From: an uncultured Lachnospiraceae bacterium
GTDB taxonomy: Bacteria > Bacillota > Clostridia > Lachnospirales > Lachnospiraceae
Assembly (NCBI GenBank): GCA_934351255.1
Contig: CAKRJH010000004.1
Location: 1 to 64,000, forward strand
DNA length: 64,000 nt
Direction of reading: 5' to 3'
Below, one piece after another: positions 50,651 through 60,260 of the stretch (the stretch's first letter is position 1; every line of letters starts with the position of its first letter). The translations under genes and the position numbers were made by a program. The notes under the pieces were generated by a model. It had not been told where the DNA came from and did no database searches. It was given only the letters and a program-made list of their open reading frames with translations.

Positions 50651-52123
50651 GTGGAACAGACAAGGGACAGGAGTTATATTGCGATCGACCTGAAGTCGTT
50701 TTACGCTTCGGTAGAATGTGTGGAGAGGGGACTTGATCCCCTCTCTGCTCCGTTGGTGGTGGCGGACGAGAGCCGCACGACCAAGACGATCTGTCTGGCA
50801 GTCAGCCCTGCCCTCAAGGCCTATGGCATCGGGGGCAGGGCACGTCTGTTTGAGGTGGTTTCCAGAGTGCGCCAGGTCAATGCGGCCCGCAGACCGGGAG
50901 AACCGCCGCTGACCTATCTGGTGGCCAGACCGCGGATGGCACTGTATATGGAATACAGTACCAGGATCTATAAGATCTATCTGAAATACATTGCACCCGA
51001 AGATATCCATATCTATTCCATCGACGAGGTGTTTATAGATGTGACGGATTATCTGGAGGCCTACGGGATGACGGCCAGGGAACTGGCGCGCAGGATGATC
51101 CAGGATGTGCTGGATGAGACCGGGATCACGGCCACGGCAGGGATCGGAACGAATCTCTATCTGGCCAAGGTCGCGATGGACATTGTGGCCAAACACATGG
51201 AGCCGGATGCCTGGGGAGTGCGCATGGCGCAGCTCGATGAGATGAGTTACCGCAAGGTGCTCTGGGGACACCGCCCGATCACGGATTTCTGGAGAGTGGG
51301 GCCCGGATATGCCAGAAAACTGGCGGCCGCCGGGATCTTTACGATGGGCGATGTAGCCAGATGTTCCCTGGGAGGCCCCAGAGAGTTTTACAATGAAGAG
51401 ATGCTCTACAAGATGTTCGGGGTCAATGCAGAGCTTCTGATCGATCACGCGTGGGGATATGAGCCGGTCACGATCCGCGAGATCAAGGCGTACCGGCCGG
51501 AATCCAACAGCATGGGAGCCGGGCAGGTACTCCATTGTCCGTATACCAGTGAGAAAGCGAGGCTGATCGTCAAGGAGATGACCGACCAGTTGTCGCTGGA
51601 TCTGGTCGAAAAGAGGCTGGTGACCGATCAGCTTGTGCTGACGGTGGGCTACGATACAGAGAATCTTACAAATTTTAAGATACGCCGGGATTACCGCGGG
51701 GAGATCACCAGAGACCACTATGGAAGGTGTGTGCCCAAGCAGGCGCACGGCAGCCGGAATCTCGGGGAACAGACCTCGTCCACGCAGAAGCTGATGGAGG
51801 GGATGCTGGCGCTGTATGACCGGATCGTCGATCCGAAACTTCTGGTGCGCCGCCTCAATATCGTGGCGAACCATGTCGTGCCTGAGGATGAGGTGAAGCC
51901 GCAGGACGACTATTGCCAGATGGATCTGTTTACGGATTATGAGGCGCTGGAGAAGCAAAAGGAGCAGGAACAGAAGGCGCGGGAAAAAGAGCGCGCGCTG
52001 CAGGAGGCGCAGCTTGCGATCCGCAGCCGGTTCGGGGCCAATGCCATTCTCAGGGGAATGAATCTGGAGGAGGGCGCGACGGCCAGAGAACGCCATGAAC
52101 AGATAGGAGGACACAAGGCATGA
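50651..52123 (+). CDS. Y-family DNA polymerase, UvrX type
   Basis: This 490-residue translesion polymerase has the palm motif IAIDLKSFYASVECVERGL (catalytic D13 in DLKSFYASVE) and the second catalytic motif YSIDEVFIDVT, then the little finger domain and the C-terminal segment FGANAILRGMNLEEGATARE that marks UvrX/YqjW relatives. The start is GTG at 50651 behind GGGAGG. It overlaps a YolD-like gene by four bases, the standard pairing for UvrX. Expression is normally part of the DNA damage response; no clear LexA box was found. Confidence 0.92.
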   Translation: MEQTRDRSYIAIDLKSFYASVECVERGLDPLSAPLVVADESRTTKTICLAVSPALKAYGIGGRARLFEVVSRVRQVNAARRPGEPPLTYLVARPRMALYMEYSTRIYKIYLKYIAPEDIHIYSIDEVFIDVTDYLEAYGMTARELARRMIQDVLDETGITATAGIGTNLYLAKVAMDIVAKHMEPDAWGVRMAQLDEMSYRKVLWGHRPITDFWRVGPGYARKLAAAGIFTMGDVARCSLGGPREFYNEEMLYKMFGVNAELLIDHAWGYEPVTIREIKAYRPESNSMGAGQVLHCPYTSEKARLIVKEMTDQLSLDLVEKRLVTDQLVLTVGYDTENLTNFKIRRDYRGEITRDHYGRCVPKQAHGSRNLGEQTSSTQKLMEGMLALYDRIVDPKLLVRRLNIVANHVVPEDEVKPQDDYCQMDLFTDYEALEKQKEQEQKAREKERALQEAQLAIRSRFGANAILRGMNLEEGATARERHEQIGGHKA

Positions 52124-52548
52124 GTGTGCAGCAGGACGATTATCAGGATATCATCCATCTTCCGAGACATGTGTCGCCGACCCATCCGCCGATGTCCATG
52201 GAGAACCGGGCCGCACAGTTTTCGGCATTTGCGGCGCTCTCCGGCTACGAGGATGCCGTCCGGGAGACCGGGAGACTGACTCAGGAGCGGATCGAACTCT
52301 CCGAGGAGGAGCAGATGGTGCTGGACTATGAACTGGGACAGGCGCTGGAGCAGGGCTGCGAGGTGGAAGTCACCTGGTTTGTACCGGATGAGCACAAGGA
52401 GGGCGGCTCGTATCAGAGCGTCCGCGGATATCTGAAAAAAGCCGATGCGCAGGCAGGGATCCTGCAGATGCGCGATGGAACCCGGATCCCTGTGGAGCAG
52501 GTCGTGGGGATGGAACGGATCGAAGATGGTGATAGCGAGGATACCTGA
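52120..52548 (+). CDS. YolD-like protein
   Basis: This 142-residue protein has the YolD signature HPPMSMENRAAQFSAFAALSGY near residue 25 (described by its parts HPPMSMENRAAQF and SAFAALSGYE). YolD-like proteins are encoded next to Y-family polymerases in Firmicutes and are thought to act with them, in a role compared to UmuD; the mechanism is unproven. The start overlaps the polymerase stop in ATGA. Confidence 0.9.
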   Translation: MSVQQDDYQDIIHLPRHVSPTHPPMSMENRAAQFSAFAALSGYEDAVRETGRLTQERIELSEEEQMVLDYELGQALEQGCEVEVTWFVPDEHKEGGSYQSVRGYLKKADAQAGILQMRDGTRIPVEQVVGMERIEDGDSEDT

Positions 52549-52633
52549 CAGGAAAGATAATTACCATTTTTGGATGGGATATGTTACAATGCTAGGGAAA
52601 CAAATGATTAAGAATTCTTAAGGAGGAAATGGA

Positions 52634-54124
52634 ATGATTTGTCCAAAATGTAATCAGGCGAACGTGGAGGGAGCCAAGTTCTGTTCCGGATGTGGATCTC
52701 CGCTGACGATCACGCCGGATGCCAATGCACAGAATACACAGCCGCAGCAGGCCGCACAGACTCAGGCCACACAGAGTGCACAGCCGGAGCAGACCGCACA
52801 GGCACAGAATGCCCAGGGTGCACAGCCACAGACGGCACAGACACAGGCAGCCCAGAGTGCACAGGCACAGCAGACCACAGCCCAGCCGGGCGTACAGCCT
52901 GCACCTCAGGCGGGACAGGGCGGAGGAACCGTGTATGGACAGGCGAAGCCATCCCGGATTCCGGACGGCATGCTTCCAAAGATCATCGCAGGTGCGGGAG
53001 CCGCTGTTGTCGTATTGGTACTGATCATTGTGCTGGCGGTGACTCACAAGACTACGATCAAACTGGAAGATTACACCACAGTGACCTTTAACGGATATGA
53101 TGGATACGGAACCGCAGAGGTGTCCTTAGACTATGACAAGATGACACAGGTGATCGCCAAGAAGGGCAAGTTCAAGGGCATTGCCAGAACACAGAACGAT
53201 ACGCTCAATGATCTCGCAGACAGCATCACTGATGCCGTAGGGCCAAGTTCTCTGGCATATTCTGTCAGCTATGACATTGACAAGGACTCCAGCCTGTCCA
53301 ATGGTGACAAAGTAAAGGTGGTCTTCAGCTATGACAATGACATTGCCAAGAAGTTCAAGATCAAGTTCAAGGGAGAGTCTGTGACTGAGAAGGCAGAGGG
53401 ACTCAAGGCTGTCAAGCAGTGGGATCCGTTCAAGGATCTGAAGGTGACCTTCTCAGGAACATCCCCGAACTGTTCTGCGGAATTTGAGAATACCGGATCC
53501 GAGCCGGCAGCAGATGACATCTATTATGAGGCCGATTCAAGTTCCGGCCTGGCCAAGGGCGACAAGATCACTGTGACGGTGAACTACGATGAGGATACTC
53601 TGTTGGAGGAGTATGGCGTAGCCCTGACGCAGGATTCCAAGGAATACGAAGTGGATAACGTCGATGCCTATGCCGCATCTACGGAGGATATCACCGATGA
53701 GGTGCTCGCCGACATGAAGGATCAGACCGTGGATGTGATCACTGCGTACGGTGCCAATAACAAGAGCGACTTCACGATCCGCAGTGCCAAGTATGTGGGA
53801 TATTATTTCCTGACCGAGAAGTCCGATTCCTATTACACACACAACTACGTGTATATCGTGTATTCCGCAGTTGTGCGCAGCAAAAACAAGTCCTTTAAGC
53901 CACACACCGTATACTTCCCGGTAGAGTTTACCAATGTCATCAAGTATGCCGATGGCACAGGATATGTGGATCTGACTTCCAATTCGATCCGCGGGACGAC
54001 CGACCTGGAGTACGGCTGGTGGAGCCATGTCAGCGGATACACCAAGATCAAGGATATGAAGAGCGAGCTGGTTACCGCCCGCAAGGGAGAATTCAACGAG
54101 GAGATCGTCGGCAATCTCAAATAA
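52634..54124 (+). CDS. Zinc-ribbon membrane protein with low-complexity linker
   Basis: This 496-residue protein starts with a zinc ribbon (C3, C6, C17, C20), continues with a glutamine/alanine/threonine-rich repeat stretch (about residues 30-95, TAQ/SAQ units), one membrane helix (IIAGAGAAVVVLVLIIVLAV, near 117-136) and an extracellular part of about 350 residues with repeated beta-domain-like blocks such as VSLDYDKM and ITVTVNYDEDTLLEEYG. The zinc ribbon would face the cytoplasm. The ribosome site is AAGGAGG. Function unknown; similar proteins are common in Lachnospiraceae. Confidence 0.82.
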   Translation: MICPKCNQANVEGAKFCSGCGSPLTITPDANAQNTQPQQAAQTQATQSAQPEQTAQAQNAQGAQPQTAQTQAAQSAQAQQTTAQPGVQPAPQAGQGGGTVYGQAKPSRIPDGMLPKIIAGAGAAVVVLVLIIVLAVTHKTTIKLEDYTTVTFNGYDGYGTAEVSLDYDKMTQVIAKKGKFKGIARTQNDTLNDLADSITDAVGPSSLAYSVSYDIDKDSSLSNGDKVKVVFSYDNDIAKKFKIKFKGESVTEKAEGLKAVKQWDPFKDLKVTFSGTSPNCSAEFENTGSEPAADDIYYEADSSSGLAKGDKITVTVNYDEDTLLEEYGVALTQDSKEYEVDNVDAYAASTEDITDEVLADMKDQTVDVITAYGANNKSDFTIRSAKYVGYYFLTEKSDSYYTHNYVYIVYSAVVRSKNKSFKPHTVYFPVEFTNVIKYADGTGYVDLTSNSIRGTTDLEYGWWSHVSGYTKIKDMKSELVTARKGEFNEEIVGNLK

Positions 54125-54150
54125 ACGAGGCTTTTTGAGAAAAGTGATAC

Positions 54151-54185
54151 AAAACGGTCACAGATTTGTCTGTGACCGTTTTCTT
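54151..54185 (+). terminator. Intrinsic terminator
   Basis: AAAACGGTCACAGA (54151-54164) and TCTGTGACCGTTTT (54169-54182) form a perfect 14-base stem with a four-base loop, followed by CTTTTTG. Confidence 0.93.
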
Positions 54186-54243
54186 TTTGCAAAAAATGCG
54201 GTAAGATAGTAGAAGGAGAGGAAAGCAAATAAGGGGGACTAAC

Positions 54244-54951
54244 ATGTCAACGTATGTTATTTCGGATATTCACGGAGAGTATCTTAAACTGATCAAGATG
54301 CTCCGGAAGATCCATTTTTCAGAGGTGGACACGATGTATGTGCTGGGGGATGTGCTGGACCGTGGACCATATCCGATCCAGGTGATCCGTCTGATGATCC
54401 GTCATTCCAACATCATTCCGATCATGGGAAATCATGAGGCGATGGGACTGCCCTGTATGTATCTGATGAAGGAGGATGTCACAGATGAGCAGTTCGATGC
54501 GCTGGATGATGCCATGATGCAGGGACTGATGCTGTGGCACGCCAACGGCAGCTCGTCCACGGTGGCTGAATTTGAGGAACTGAGCCGCGAGGAGCGCGAA
54601 GAGATCATCGAATACATTGAGGATTTTCTGGGATATGAGGAGATCACGGTCCGTGGCAAACGATACCTGATGGTACATGCGGGACTGGGCAATTTCGATC
54701 CGAAGAAGCCATTGTCCGAGTATACCCTGCACGAACTGGTGTGGGACCGCCCGGATTTCAGTAAACGGTGCTTTAAGGATCGGAGCATTATTGTGGGACA
54801 CACGCCGACCCAGTTGATCGAGGAGAATCCGCGGCCGGGCTATATCTACCGTGGCAATGGTTACATTGCCATCGACTGTGGTGCCTGCTTCGAGGATGGC
54901 AGACTGGCGGCGCTTTGTCTGGACACCGGCGAAGAATTTTATGTCGAATGA
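54244..54951 (+). CDS. PPP-type metallophosphoesterase
   Basis: This 235-residue protein carries the phosphoprotein phosphatase motifs ISDIHGEY, LGDVLDRGPYP and MGNHEAMG, then VHAGL and GHTP, which hold two metal ions. Relatives are PrpA/PrpE-like serine/threonine or nucleotide phosphatases. Substrate is not evident. The gene stands alone between two terminators and has no kinase partner nearby. Upstream, AAGGGGGAC serves as ribosome site. Confidence 0.9.
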   Translation: MSTYVISDIHGEYLKLIKMLRKIHFSEVDTMYVLGDVLDRGPYPIQVIRLMIRHSNIIPIMGNHEAMGLPCMYLMKEDVTDEQFDALDDAMMQGLMLWHANGSSSTVAEFEELSREEREEIIEYIEDFLGYEEITVRGKRYLMVHAGLGNFDPKKPLSEYTLHELVWDRPDFSKRCFKDRSIIVGHTPTQLIEENPRPGYIYRGNGYIAIDCGACFEDGRLAALCLDTGEEFYVE

Positions 54952-54984
54952 TAAGAATCACATGCCGGTAATTAAATAAAGAAA

Positions 54985-55041
54985 CGGGATTTTATGATCC
55001 CGAGCGAGGCATTCCCTTCGTCCGAGGGGGATGCTTTTTTC
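54985..55041 (+). terminator. Tandem hairpins with intrinsic terminator
   Basis: CGGGAT (54985-54990) and ATCCCG (54997-55002) form a first small hairpin; GCATTCCC (55009-55016) and GGGGATGC (55027-55034) form a second, followed by six T. Confidence 0.8.
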
Positions 55042-55133
55042 TTAAAATTTACACAGAGAGAGGAGACAGGTTCTTTTCTTATGGATAAATAAATGTTATA
55101 ATTAACTCAGTATGTAAAAAAGGATGTGATGTC

Positions 55134-55838
55134 GTGCCAAAATATAAGAAACTCCTTCTTATGACGGGCTGTATGGTATGTTCCATGCTGTTATTCGGAG
55201 CCTGTGGTAAGAAACAAGATACATCAGAAGCACAGCGGACCGGGACGCCGATCGAGCGGCAGTTTACCGCACCTAAAGTAGAGAACACATTGGATCCGGA
55301 ACAGGCGGAGGACACCTCTGCGCTGGGGACGGATCCCACAGCTGTCCTTCTGGACGGAAAGATGATCACCCTTGAGACGGGTGATGAGATCCAGGCCAAT
55401 GCCTGGAACGAGCTGGATGTCACCAGAAACGGAAAGACGTATTCCCAGTTCCCGACCTTCTATCAGGGGATCACTCTGGGAAGCGAGATGCGCGTGGCGG
55501 TGGGAGCCTATGGCCTCAAAAAGGGCTATGCGATCGTGGACCGGCAGATCGACAAGAAGGGTGACGGGACTACGGAGGTTGTGATCGACGACTACACGGA
55601 TCTGGACTTTTTCGACCGGGAAAATGTCCTGGATGCCAATCTGATCTTTGGTTATCAGAAAGACAAAGACGGCCAGTGGCAGCCGGTGGACGCAGACACA
55701 TTGATGAAACTTTATCAGGAACATTCGACCAAGGCAGAGGGGATCGTGATGTATACGATGGACATCTGTGGCAATGCAGTCAAGGAAGAGGCAGCAAAGA
55801 GCGGGCAGGTAATAGCCATGACCGTGAGATATTACTAG
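55134..55838 (+). CDS. Hypothetical lipoprotein
   Basis: This 234-residue protein has a lipobox LLFGAC after a basic start and hydrophobic helix, so it should be lipid-anchored outside the membrane with the acyl group on the cysteine. The mature part has no recognised domain. The start is GTG at 55134 behind AAAGGATG; the nearby ATG at 55129 is in another frame. It is followed after 22 bases by a TetR-family gene. Confidence 0.75.
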   Translation: MPKYKKLLLMTGCMVCSMLLFGACGKKQDTSEAQRTGTPIERQFTAPKVENTLDPEQAEDTSALGTDPTAVLLDGKMITLETGDEIQANAWNELDVTRNGKTYSQFPTFYQGITLGSEMRVAVGAYGLKKGYAIVDRQIDKKGDGTTEVVIDDYTDLDFFDRENVLDANLIFGYQKDKDGQWQPVDADTLMKLYQEHSTKAEGIVMYTMDICGNAVKEEAAKSGQVIAMTVRYY

Positions 55839-55860
55839 TTCATGAATAGGAGACGACAAT

Positions 55861-56508
55861 ATGCCAAGAAAATCGATTTATACCAAAGAAGAAATGATCG
55901 CGAAAGGACTGGATTATGTGCGTGAGTTCGGAATGGAGAACATGACGGCCCGCACCATGGGCAGCTTTCTGGGGACGACCACGGCTCCTCTGTTCGTCTC
56001 GTTTGAGAACATGGGCGATTTCAAGGAGCATCTGCTTCAGAAGGCCAACGAACTTCTGACAGCAGAGATAGAGAAGGGAATGGAGGAAGACAGTCCGTTT
56101 CTTGGGATTGTAAACCATTATGTGGCATTTGCAGCCGGAGAGCCTAAGATCTATGAATGGCTTTTCATGTCCCAGGAGCAGGGAAGTGAGACACTTCACC
56201 GGCAGTTCCTGTTCATCGGGGAAGAAATGTCCCACAGCAAGATCCTGCCAGCCATTGAGCAGGAGTTTGACGTCGATGAGGAAGATGCCAGATCCATGGC
56301 AAGGATGCTGATGTTTTACGCGCATGGCCTGGCCAGCGTGTACGCCAAGAAAGCCAGAAAATATGATCCCGAGCAGGTCAGAAATGAGCTGGGTATGCTC
56401 TGCCTGTCTGTCCTGGCCGGCCGTGTCGATTATCCGGGACTTGCCGATGGATCCATGAAGATCGAAGATGCGTTCCGGGATGTGGCTGAGCGCCGCAAGA
56501 ACAGATAG
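55861..56508 (+). CDS. TetR/AcrR-family regulator
   Basis: This 215-residue protein has an N-terminal TetR-type helix-turn-helix (YTKEEMIAKGLDYVREFG, then MTARTMGSFLGTTTAPLFVSF) and a helical C-terminal domain that would bind an effector. Target and ligand are unknown. It lies 18 bases before a glycosyltransferase gene and probably forms an operon with it, so it may regulate membrane glycolipid synthesis; this is inference from position. Confidence 0.85.
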   Translation: MPRKSIYTKEEMIAKGLDYVREFGMENMTARTMGSFLGTTTAPLFVSFENMGDFKEHLLQKANELLTAEIEKGMEEDSPFLGIVNHYVAFAAGEPKIYEWLFMSQEQGSETLHRQFLFIGEEMSHSKILPAIEQEFDVDEEDARSMARMLMFYAHGLASVYAKKARKYDPEQVRNELGMLCLSVLAGRVDYPGLADGSMKIEDAFRDVAERRKNR

Positions 56509-56526
56509 GACATAGGAGCAGAATAC

Positions 56527-57744
56527 ATGAAAGTATTGATCACAACAGATTGGTATAAACCTGTTGTCAATGGTGTGGTGACTTCTGTGTTAAATCTTGC
56601 ACAGGGGCTGCAGGACCGCGGTCATGAGGTCCGCATCCTGACCCTGTCCAGCACACATCACAGTTATAAAGAGGGTAATGTCACATACATCGCGTCCGTC
56701 GGTGTCGGGAAGATCTATCCCAATGCCAGGGTGCGCACAGCTCCGCCGAGCCCGTTTATCCGGGAACTGATCGAGTGGAAGCCGGATGTGGTGCACAGCC
56801 AGTGTGAGTTTTCCACATTTCTGGCGGCCAGACACATTGCCAAGAAATGCAATGCACCGCTGATACACACATATCACACAGTGTATGAGGACTATACCCA
56901 TTACTATTCGCCCAGCGCAAGACTCGGGCGGTATATGGCAGCACATTTTTCCAAATGGATCCTGAACAAGACCGAGTATGCGATCGTGCCGACTGAGAAG
57001 GTTCACGATCTCCTCGAGGAATACGGTGTGGATACGCCGGTAGCCGTGATTCCGTCCGGTATCGAGATGAGCCGTTTCCAAACGCCACAGGATCAGGAAA
57101 AAGAGAAGGAACTGCGCCACAGACTCGGTATTGAGCCGGAAGATATGGTGCTAGTCTATCTGGGCAGACTGGCTCAGGAGAAAAACATACAGGAATTGTT
57201 TCAACTGATCCGGGCGCGTCACCAGAAAAGCCTCAAACTGCTTCTGGTGGGGGATGGCCCGTACCGCCAGGAACTCGAAGAGGCGGTACAGCAGATGCAG
57301 ATCCAGGATCAGGTCATCTTTGCCGGTATGGTATCGCCGGAGGAGGTCAACTACTATTACCATCTGGGCGATGTCTTTGTCAGCGCCTCGCAGAGTGAGA
57401 CGCAGGGCCTGACGTACATTGAGGCGATGGCCAGCGGACTGCCGATCCTTTGTAAGGATGATCCGTGCCTGGATGAGGTTGTAGAAAACGGAGAGAATGG
57501 CTTTACCTATGCCTCTCCGGAAGAGTTTGAGACGGTGTTGGACTATTTGCTGGAAGACCGTGCGGCCCGGCAGCATATCGGGAAAAAGGCGGTTGAGAGT
57601 ACACAGGAGAACTACTCCACAGAGGCATTCGCACGGGAAGTGGATGAGATATACGCACAAGCTCCAAAGGATGTAGAGAGAAAGTCGGCCATCCGGAGAC
57701 AGGCGACCAGGATCATATCCCGGGTGACGAAGAGTGAGGACTAG
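56527..57744 (+). CDS. GT4-family glycosyltransferase
   Basis: This 405-residue protein has two Rossmann-like halves: the acceptor side (ITTDWYKPVVNGVVTSVLNLAQGL, core YKPVVNGVVTS) and the nucleotide-sugar side (LVYLGRLAQEKNIQELF, LLVGDGPYRQELE, and the E-x7-E region ASQSETQGLTYIEAMASGLPI, core SETQGLTYIEAMASG). It resembles diacylglycerol glucosyltransferases of Gram-positive bacteria, which use UDP-glucose to make membrane glycolipids. The acceptor cannot be confirmed from sequence. Confidence 0.88.
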   Translation: MKVLITTDWYKPVVNGVVTSVLNLAQGLQDRGHEVRILTLSSTHHSYKEGNVTYIASVGVGKIYPNARVRTAPPSPFIRELIEWKPDVVHSQCEFSTFLAARHIAKKCNAPLIHTYHTVYEDYTHYYSPSARLGRYMAAHFSKWILNKTEYAIVPTEKVHDLLEEYGVDTPVAVIPSGIEMSRFQTPQDQEKEKELRHRLGIEPEDMVLVYLGRLAQEKNIQELFQLIRARHQKSLKLLLVGDGPYRQELEEAVQQMQIQDQVIFAGMVSPEEVNYYYHLGDVFVSASQSETQGLTYIEAMASGLPILCKDDPCLDEVVENGENGFTYASPEEFETVLDYLLEDRAARQHIGKKAVESTQENYSTEAFAREVDEIYAQAPKDVERKSAIRRQATRIISRVTKSED

Positions 57745-57770
57745 TTGACTGTGGAAGGGAGGCTGACGCC

Positions 57771-59348
57771 TTGAAAGCTGCCAGAAAAGCCGTAAAGAAG
57801 TGGGAAAAGGAGATTAACGTCACCATCCGGCTTCGTTACTTTGTATTGAATTTTATATCCCTGCTCACCTGCTTTGGCGCCGTCTGTGTGGTGGCCTGGC
57901 AGGGCGGGCGTATGTACGAAGGCCTGCGCAATGTCATGGCCTTTAATTTTTCCGAAGAAGAGACCGTGGTAGTCATCGCATACCTGAGGGTTGCACTGCG
58001 CGCCCTCTGTGTGCTGTACGGCATTATCAGTTTCCGGAATTCCTTTCATATCCTGACCATGAAAAAGAGCATGGAGAAGATCTTCGACGGTTCTGCGCTC
58101 TGGAAGATGGGGCTTTTTCTGGTGGTAGCCGGCTTGATCCTGCATCTGTTCAACTACAGTGATCTGGTGACCAATATCATTATGTCTTCCTGCTTTGTAT
58201 TGCAGTGTGTGCAGGCCATTCTGGTGACGGATAATCACCGGTACCGCGATCTGGAGATCCGGTGCTGTATCGTGTACCTGGCGATCCTGATGGTGCTGTT
58301 TGGTGTCTCTTACGGGTATTGCCGGCATTTTGAACCACACACGAAACGGACGGGGACGAACCGTTATGCGGCCGTCAATAAAAAAGACTGGCAGCAGCTC
58401 TGGAAGATGTCTGCCAACAGCGATTATTACCATGCCAGTCTGTACGGCAAGAAGGAGGAAAATTCGTTCAATCTGGTGGATGTGCCGGGAAGCCGTTATA
58501 CGGAGACCATGGATGGCGAGACCAAGAAACCGGCCGTCTGTACATCCATGACACCGCAGGGCATCACGGTCAGTGACGATTATATCTTTATCAGTGCGTA
58601 CTGCCACGCGCACAAGCACTACAGTGTCATCTATCAGATCGACCGCACGGACGGCCGGCTGCTCAAGACATTGGTGCTCAATGAAAAGACTCACGCCGGG
58701 GGACTGGCGTACGATTCCTATCATGAGGTGCTCTGGGTGGCAACAAAGACCAAAGCTGTAGGGGCGGACGGCACGATCGAGACTGTGGCGGGTGTGGCAA
58801 GCATTAAGCAGGTCTCCATCGACGATTACAATTATCATACGGCATATCAGCCACTGGCCTACAACAAAAAGAGTCCTACGATGTTTCCGGCCACCTCATT
58901 CCTGACGTATTACAGCAACCATATCTACACCGGTTATTTTACGTCCAGCAAAAAACAGAGGAGCCGTGCCGCGGGATTCCGGATCAATGGGGATGCACTG
59001 ACCGTACAGTCTGAGCCGGCGGAGATCGCGTACATTCCGGGAAAGGTGCAGGGGATGGCATTTTACCGGGATAAACTGATCCTGACGACCTCGTATGGGG
59101 TGTCTGAGTCTGCGATCGAGGTCTACAACTGCAAGCGTAAGGATCGTGTGATCCGGACAGATGAGCTGGTCAGCCGGGTTGTGATGCCACAGATGCTGGA
59201 GCAGGTATATCCGTCCGGGAACCAGTTGTACGCGGTGTTTGAGTCGGGGAGTTTTGCCTACCGGTCGACAGCACCGGTCTGCATGGATCATATCACCTCC
59301 ATGCGTCTGGATTTTCTGATATCCAAACGGTTCGAGGATGCACAGTGA
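57771..59348 (+). CDS. Polytopic membrane protein with large extracellular domain
   Basis: This 525-residue protein has five predicted helices in the first 190 residues, then about 330 residues outside. The outer part has repeated strand-like blocks (GITVSDDYIFISAYCHAHKHYSVIYQID, core DDYIFISAYCH; then GGLAYDSYHEVLWVATK and KVQGMAFYRDKLILTTSYG), which hint at a beta-propeller. No family is recognised. The start is TTG at 57771, because AAGGGAGG at 57755-57762 sits eight bases away. It follows the glycosyltransferase gene by 26 bases. Confidence 0.68.
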   Translation: MKAARKAVKKWEKEINVTIRLRYFVLNFISLLTCFGAVCVVAWQGGRMYEGLRNVMAFNFSEEETVVVIAYLRVALRALCVLYGIISFRNSFHILTMKKSMEKIFDGSALWKMGLFLVVAGLILHLFNYSDLVTNIIMSSCFVLQCVQAILVTDNHRYRDLEIRCCIVYLAILMVLFGVSYGYCRHFEPHTKRTGTNRYAAVNKKDWQQLWKMSANSDYYHASLYGKKEENSFNLVDVPGSRYTETMDGETKKPAVCTSMTPQGITVSDDYIFISAYCHAHKHYSVIYQIDRTDGRLLKTLVLNEKTHAGGLAYDSYHEVLWVATKTKAVGADGTIETVAGVASIKQVSIDDYNYHTAYQPLAYNKKSPTMFPATSFLTYYSNHIYTGYFTSSKKQRSRAAGFRINGDALTVQSEPAEIAYIPGKVQGMAFYRDKLILTTSYGVSESAIEVYNCKRKDRVIRTDELVSRVVMPQMLEQVYPSGNQLYAVFESGSFAYRSTAPVCMDHITSMRLDFLISKRFEDAQ

Positions 59349-59380
59349 TATCATGTGATGTGCGAAAGGAGAAAGTGATT

Positions 59381-60202
59381 ATGAGGGAAAGAACAATGAA
59401 AGGGAACTCTGTGAGGAGGAAGTGTTGGAAGAAACTGGCGGCGGGACTGCTGGCCGGGATCCTGATGGTGGCGCAGGTACAGCCTGTGCAGGCGGGACGC
59501 TATGACAAATATCCGGTGACCCCGTGCAACTGGGGACTTGGCCGCAATACGGCCCACAAGACACCCGGCACGGCCTATGCGAAGGTACTCAAGGGCAAGA
59601 ACGCCTATTATTATGTCTCATCAAAGCCGAAGAAAAAACGGATCTATCTGAGCTTTGACTGCGGCTATGAGAACGGGCACACCGCGTCAATTCTGGATAC
59701 GCTGAAGCGTAAGAACGTCAAGGCGATCTTTTTTGTGACGAAGGGATATCTGGAGAGCAGTCCGAAGCTGGTGCGCCGCATGAAAAAAGAGGGACATCTG
59801 GTGGGTAACCATACGATGAACCATCCGGCGATGGCCGGATTGTCCCCGAAGCGGATACGACAGGAAATCCTGGGCTGTGAACGGTTGATGAAGAAGCTGA
59901 CCGGTTATGAGATGGATCGCTATATCCGCCCGCCGATGGGCAACTTCAGTGCCAGATCCTTGAAAGTGACCAAGGATCTGGGGTATACTACCATATTATG
60001 GAGTATGGCTTTTTATGATTACGATACTGAGAATCAGCCGGGCAGACAGGCCATCATTGACCAGTTTATGACGTACTATCATCCGGGAGCTATCACGCTG
60101 TTCCACGCGGTTTCAGATTCGGATGACCGGGCGCTGGGATCGATCATCCATCAGATGCGCCTCAAGGGCTATCGGTTTGGAACGCTGGATGAGTTAAATT
60201 AG
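59381..60202 (+). CDS. PdaA-type polysaccharide deacetylase
   Basis: This 273-residue protein has a signal peptide (AAGLLAGILMVAQVQPVQA) and a NodB-type deacetylase domain with motif SFDCGYENGHT, the metal histidines of GNHTMNHP and the RPPMGNFS motif. PdaA removes acetyl groups from N-acetylmuramic acid during spore cortex formation or wall modification. The usual second aspartate of the first motif (FDDG) is cysteine here, as in several clostridial members. The start at 59381 follows AAAGGAG; an earlier ATG at 59345 overlaps the previous gene. Confidence 0.87.
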   Translation: MRERTMKGNSVRRKCWKKLAAGLLAGILMVAQVQPVQAGRYDKYPVTPCNWGLGRNTAHKTPGTAYAKVLKGKNAYYYVSSKPKKKRIYLSFDCGYENGHTASILDTLKRKNVKAIFFVTKGYLESSPKLVRRMKKEGHLVGNHTMNHPAMAGLSPKRIRQEILGCERLMKKLTGYEMDRYIRPPMGNFSARSLKVTKDLGYTTILWSMAFYDYDTENQPGRQAIIDQFMTYYHPGAITLFHAVSDSDDRALGSIIHQMRLKGYRFGTLDELN

Positions 60203-60260
60203 AAGAATTGGATATGCTAACAGCACGGAGTGTCATGTGCGCTTCAGAATGGAGGGAAAC

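Noticed and set aside
50279..52114. A 611-codon minus-strand open frame
   Set aside because: It is opposite the UvrX gene and the end of the second ABC gene, both of which have full motif support.
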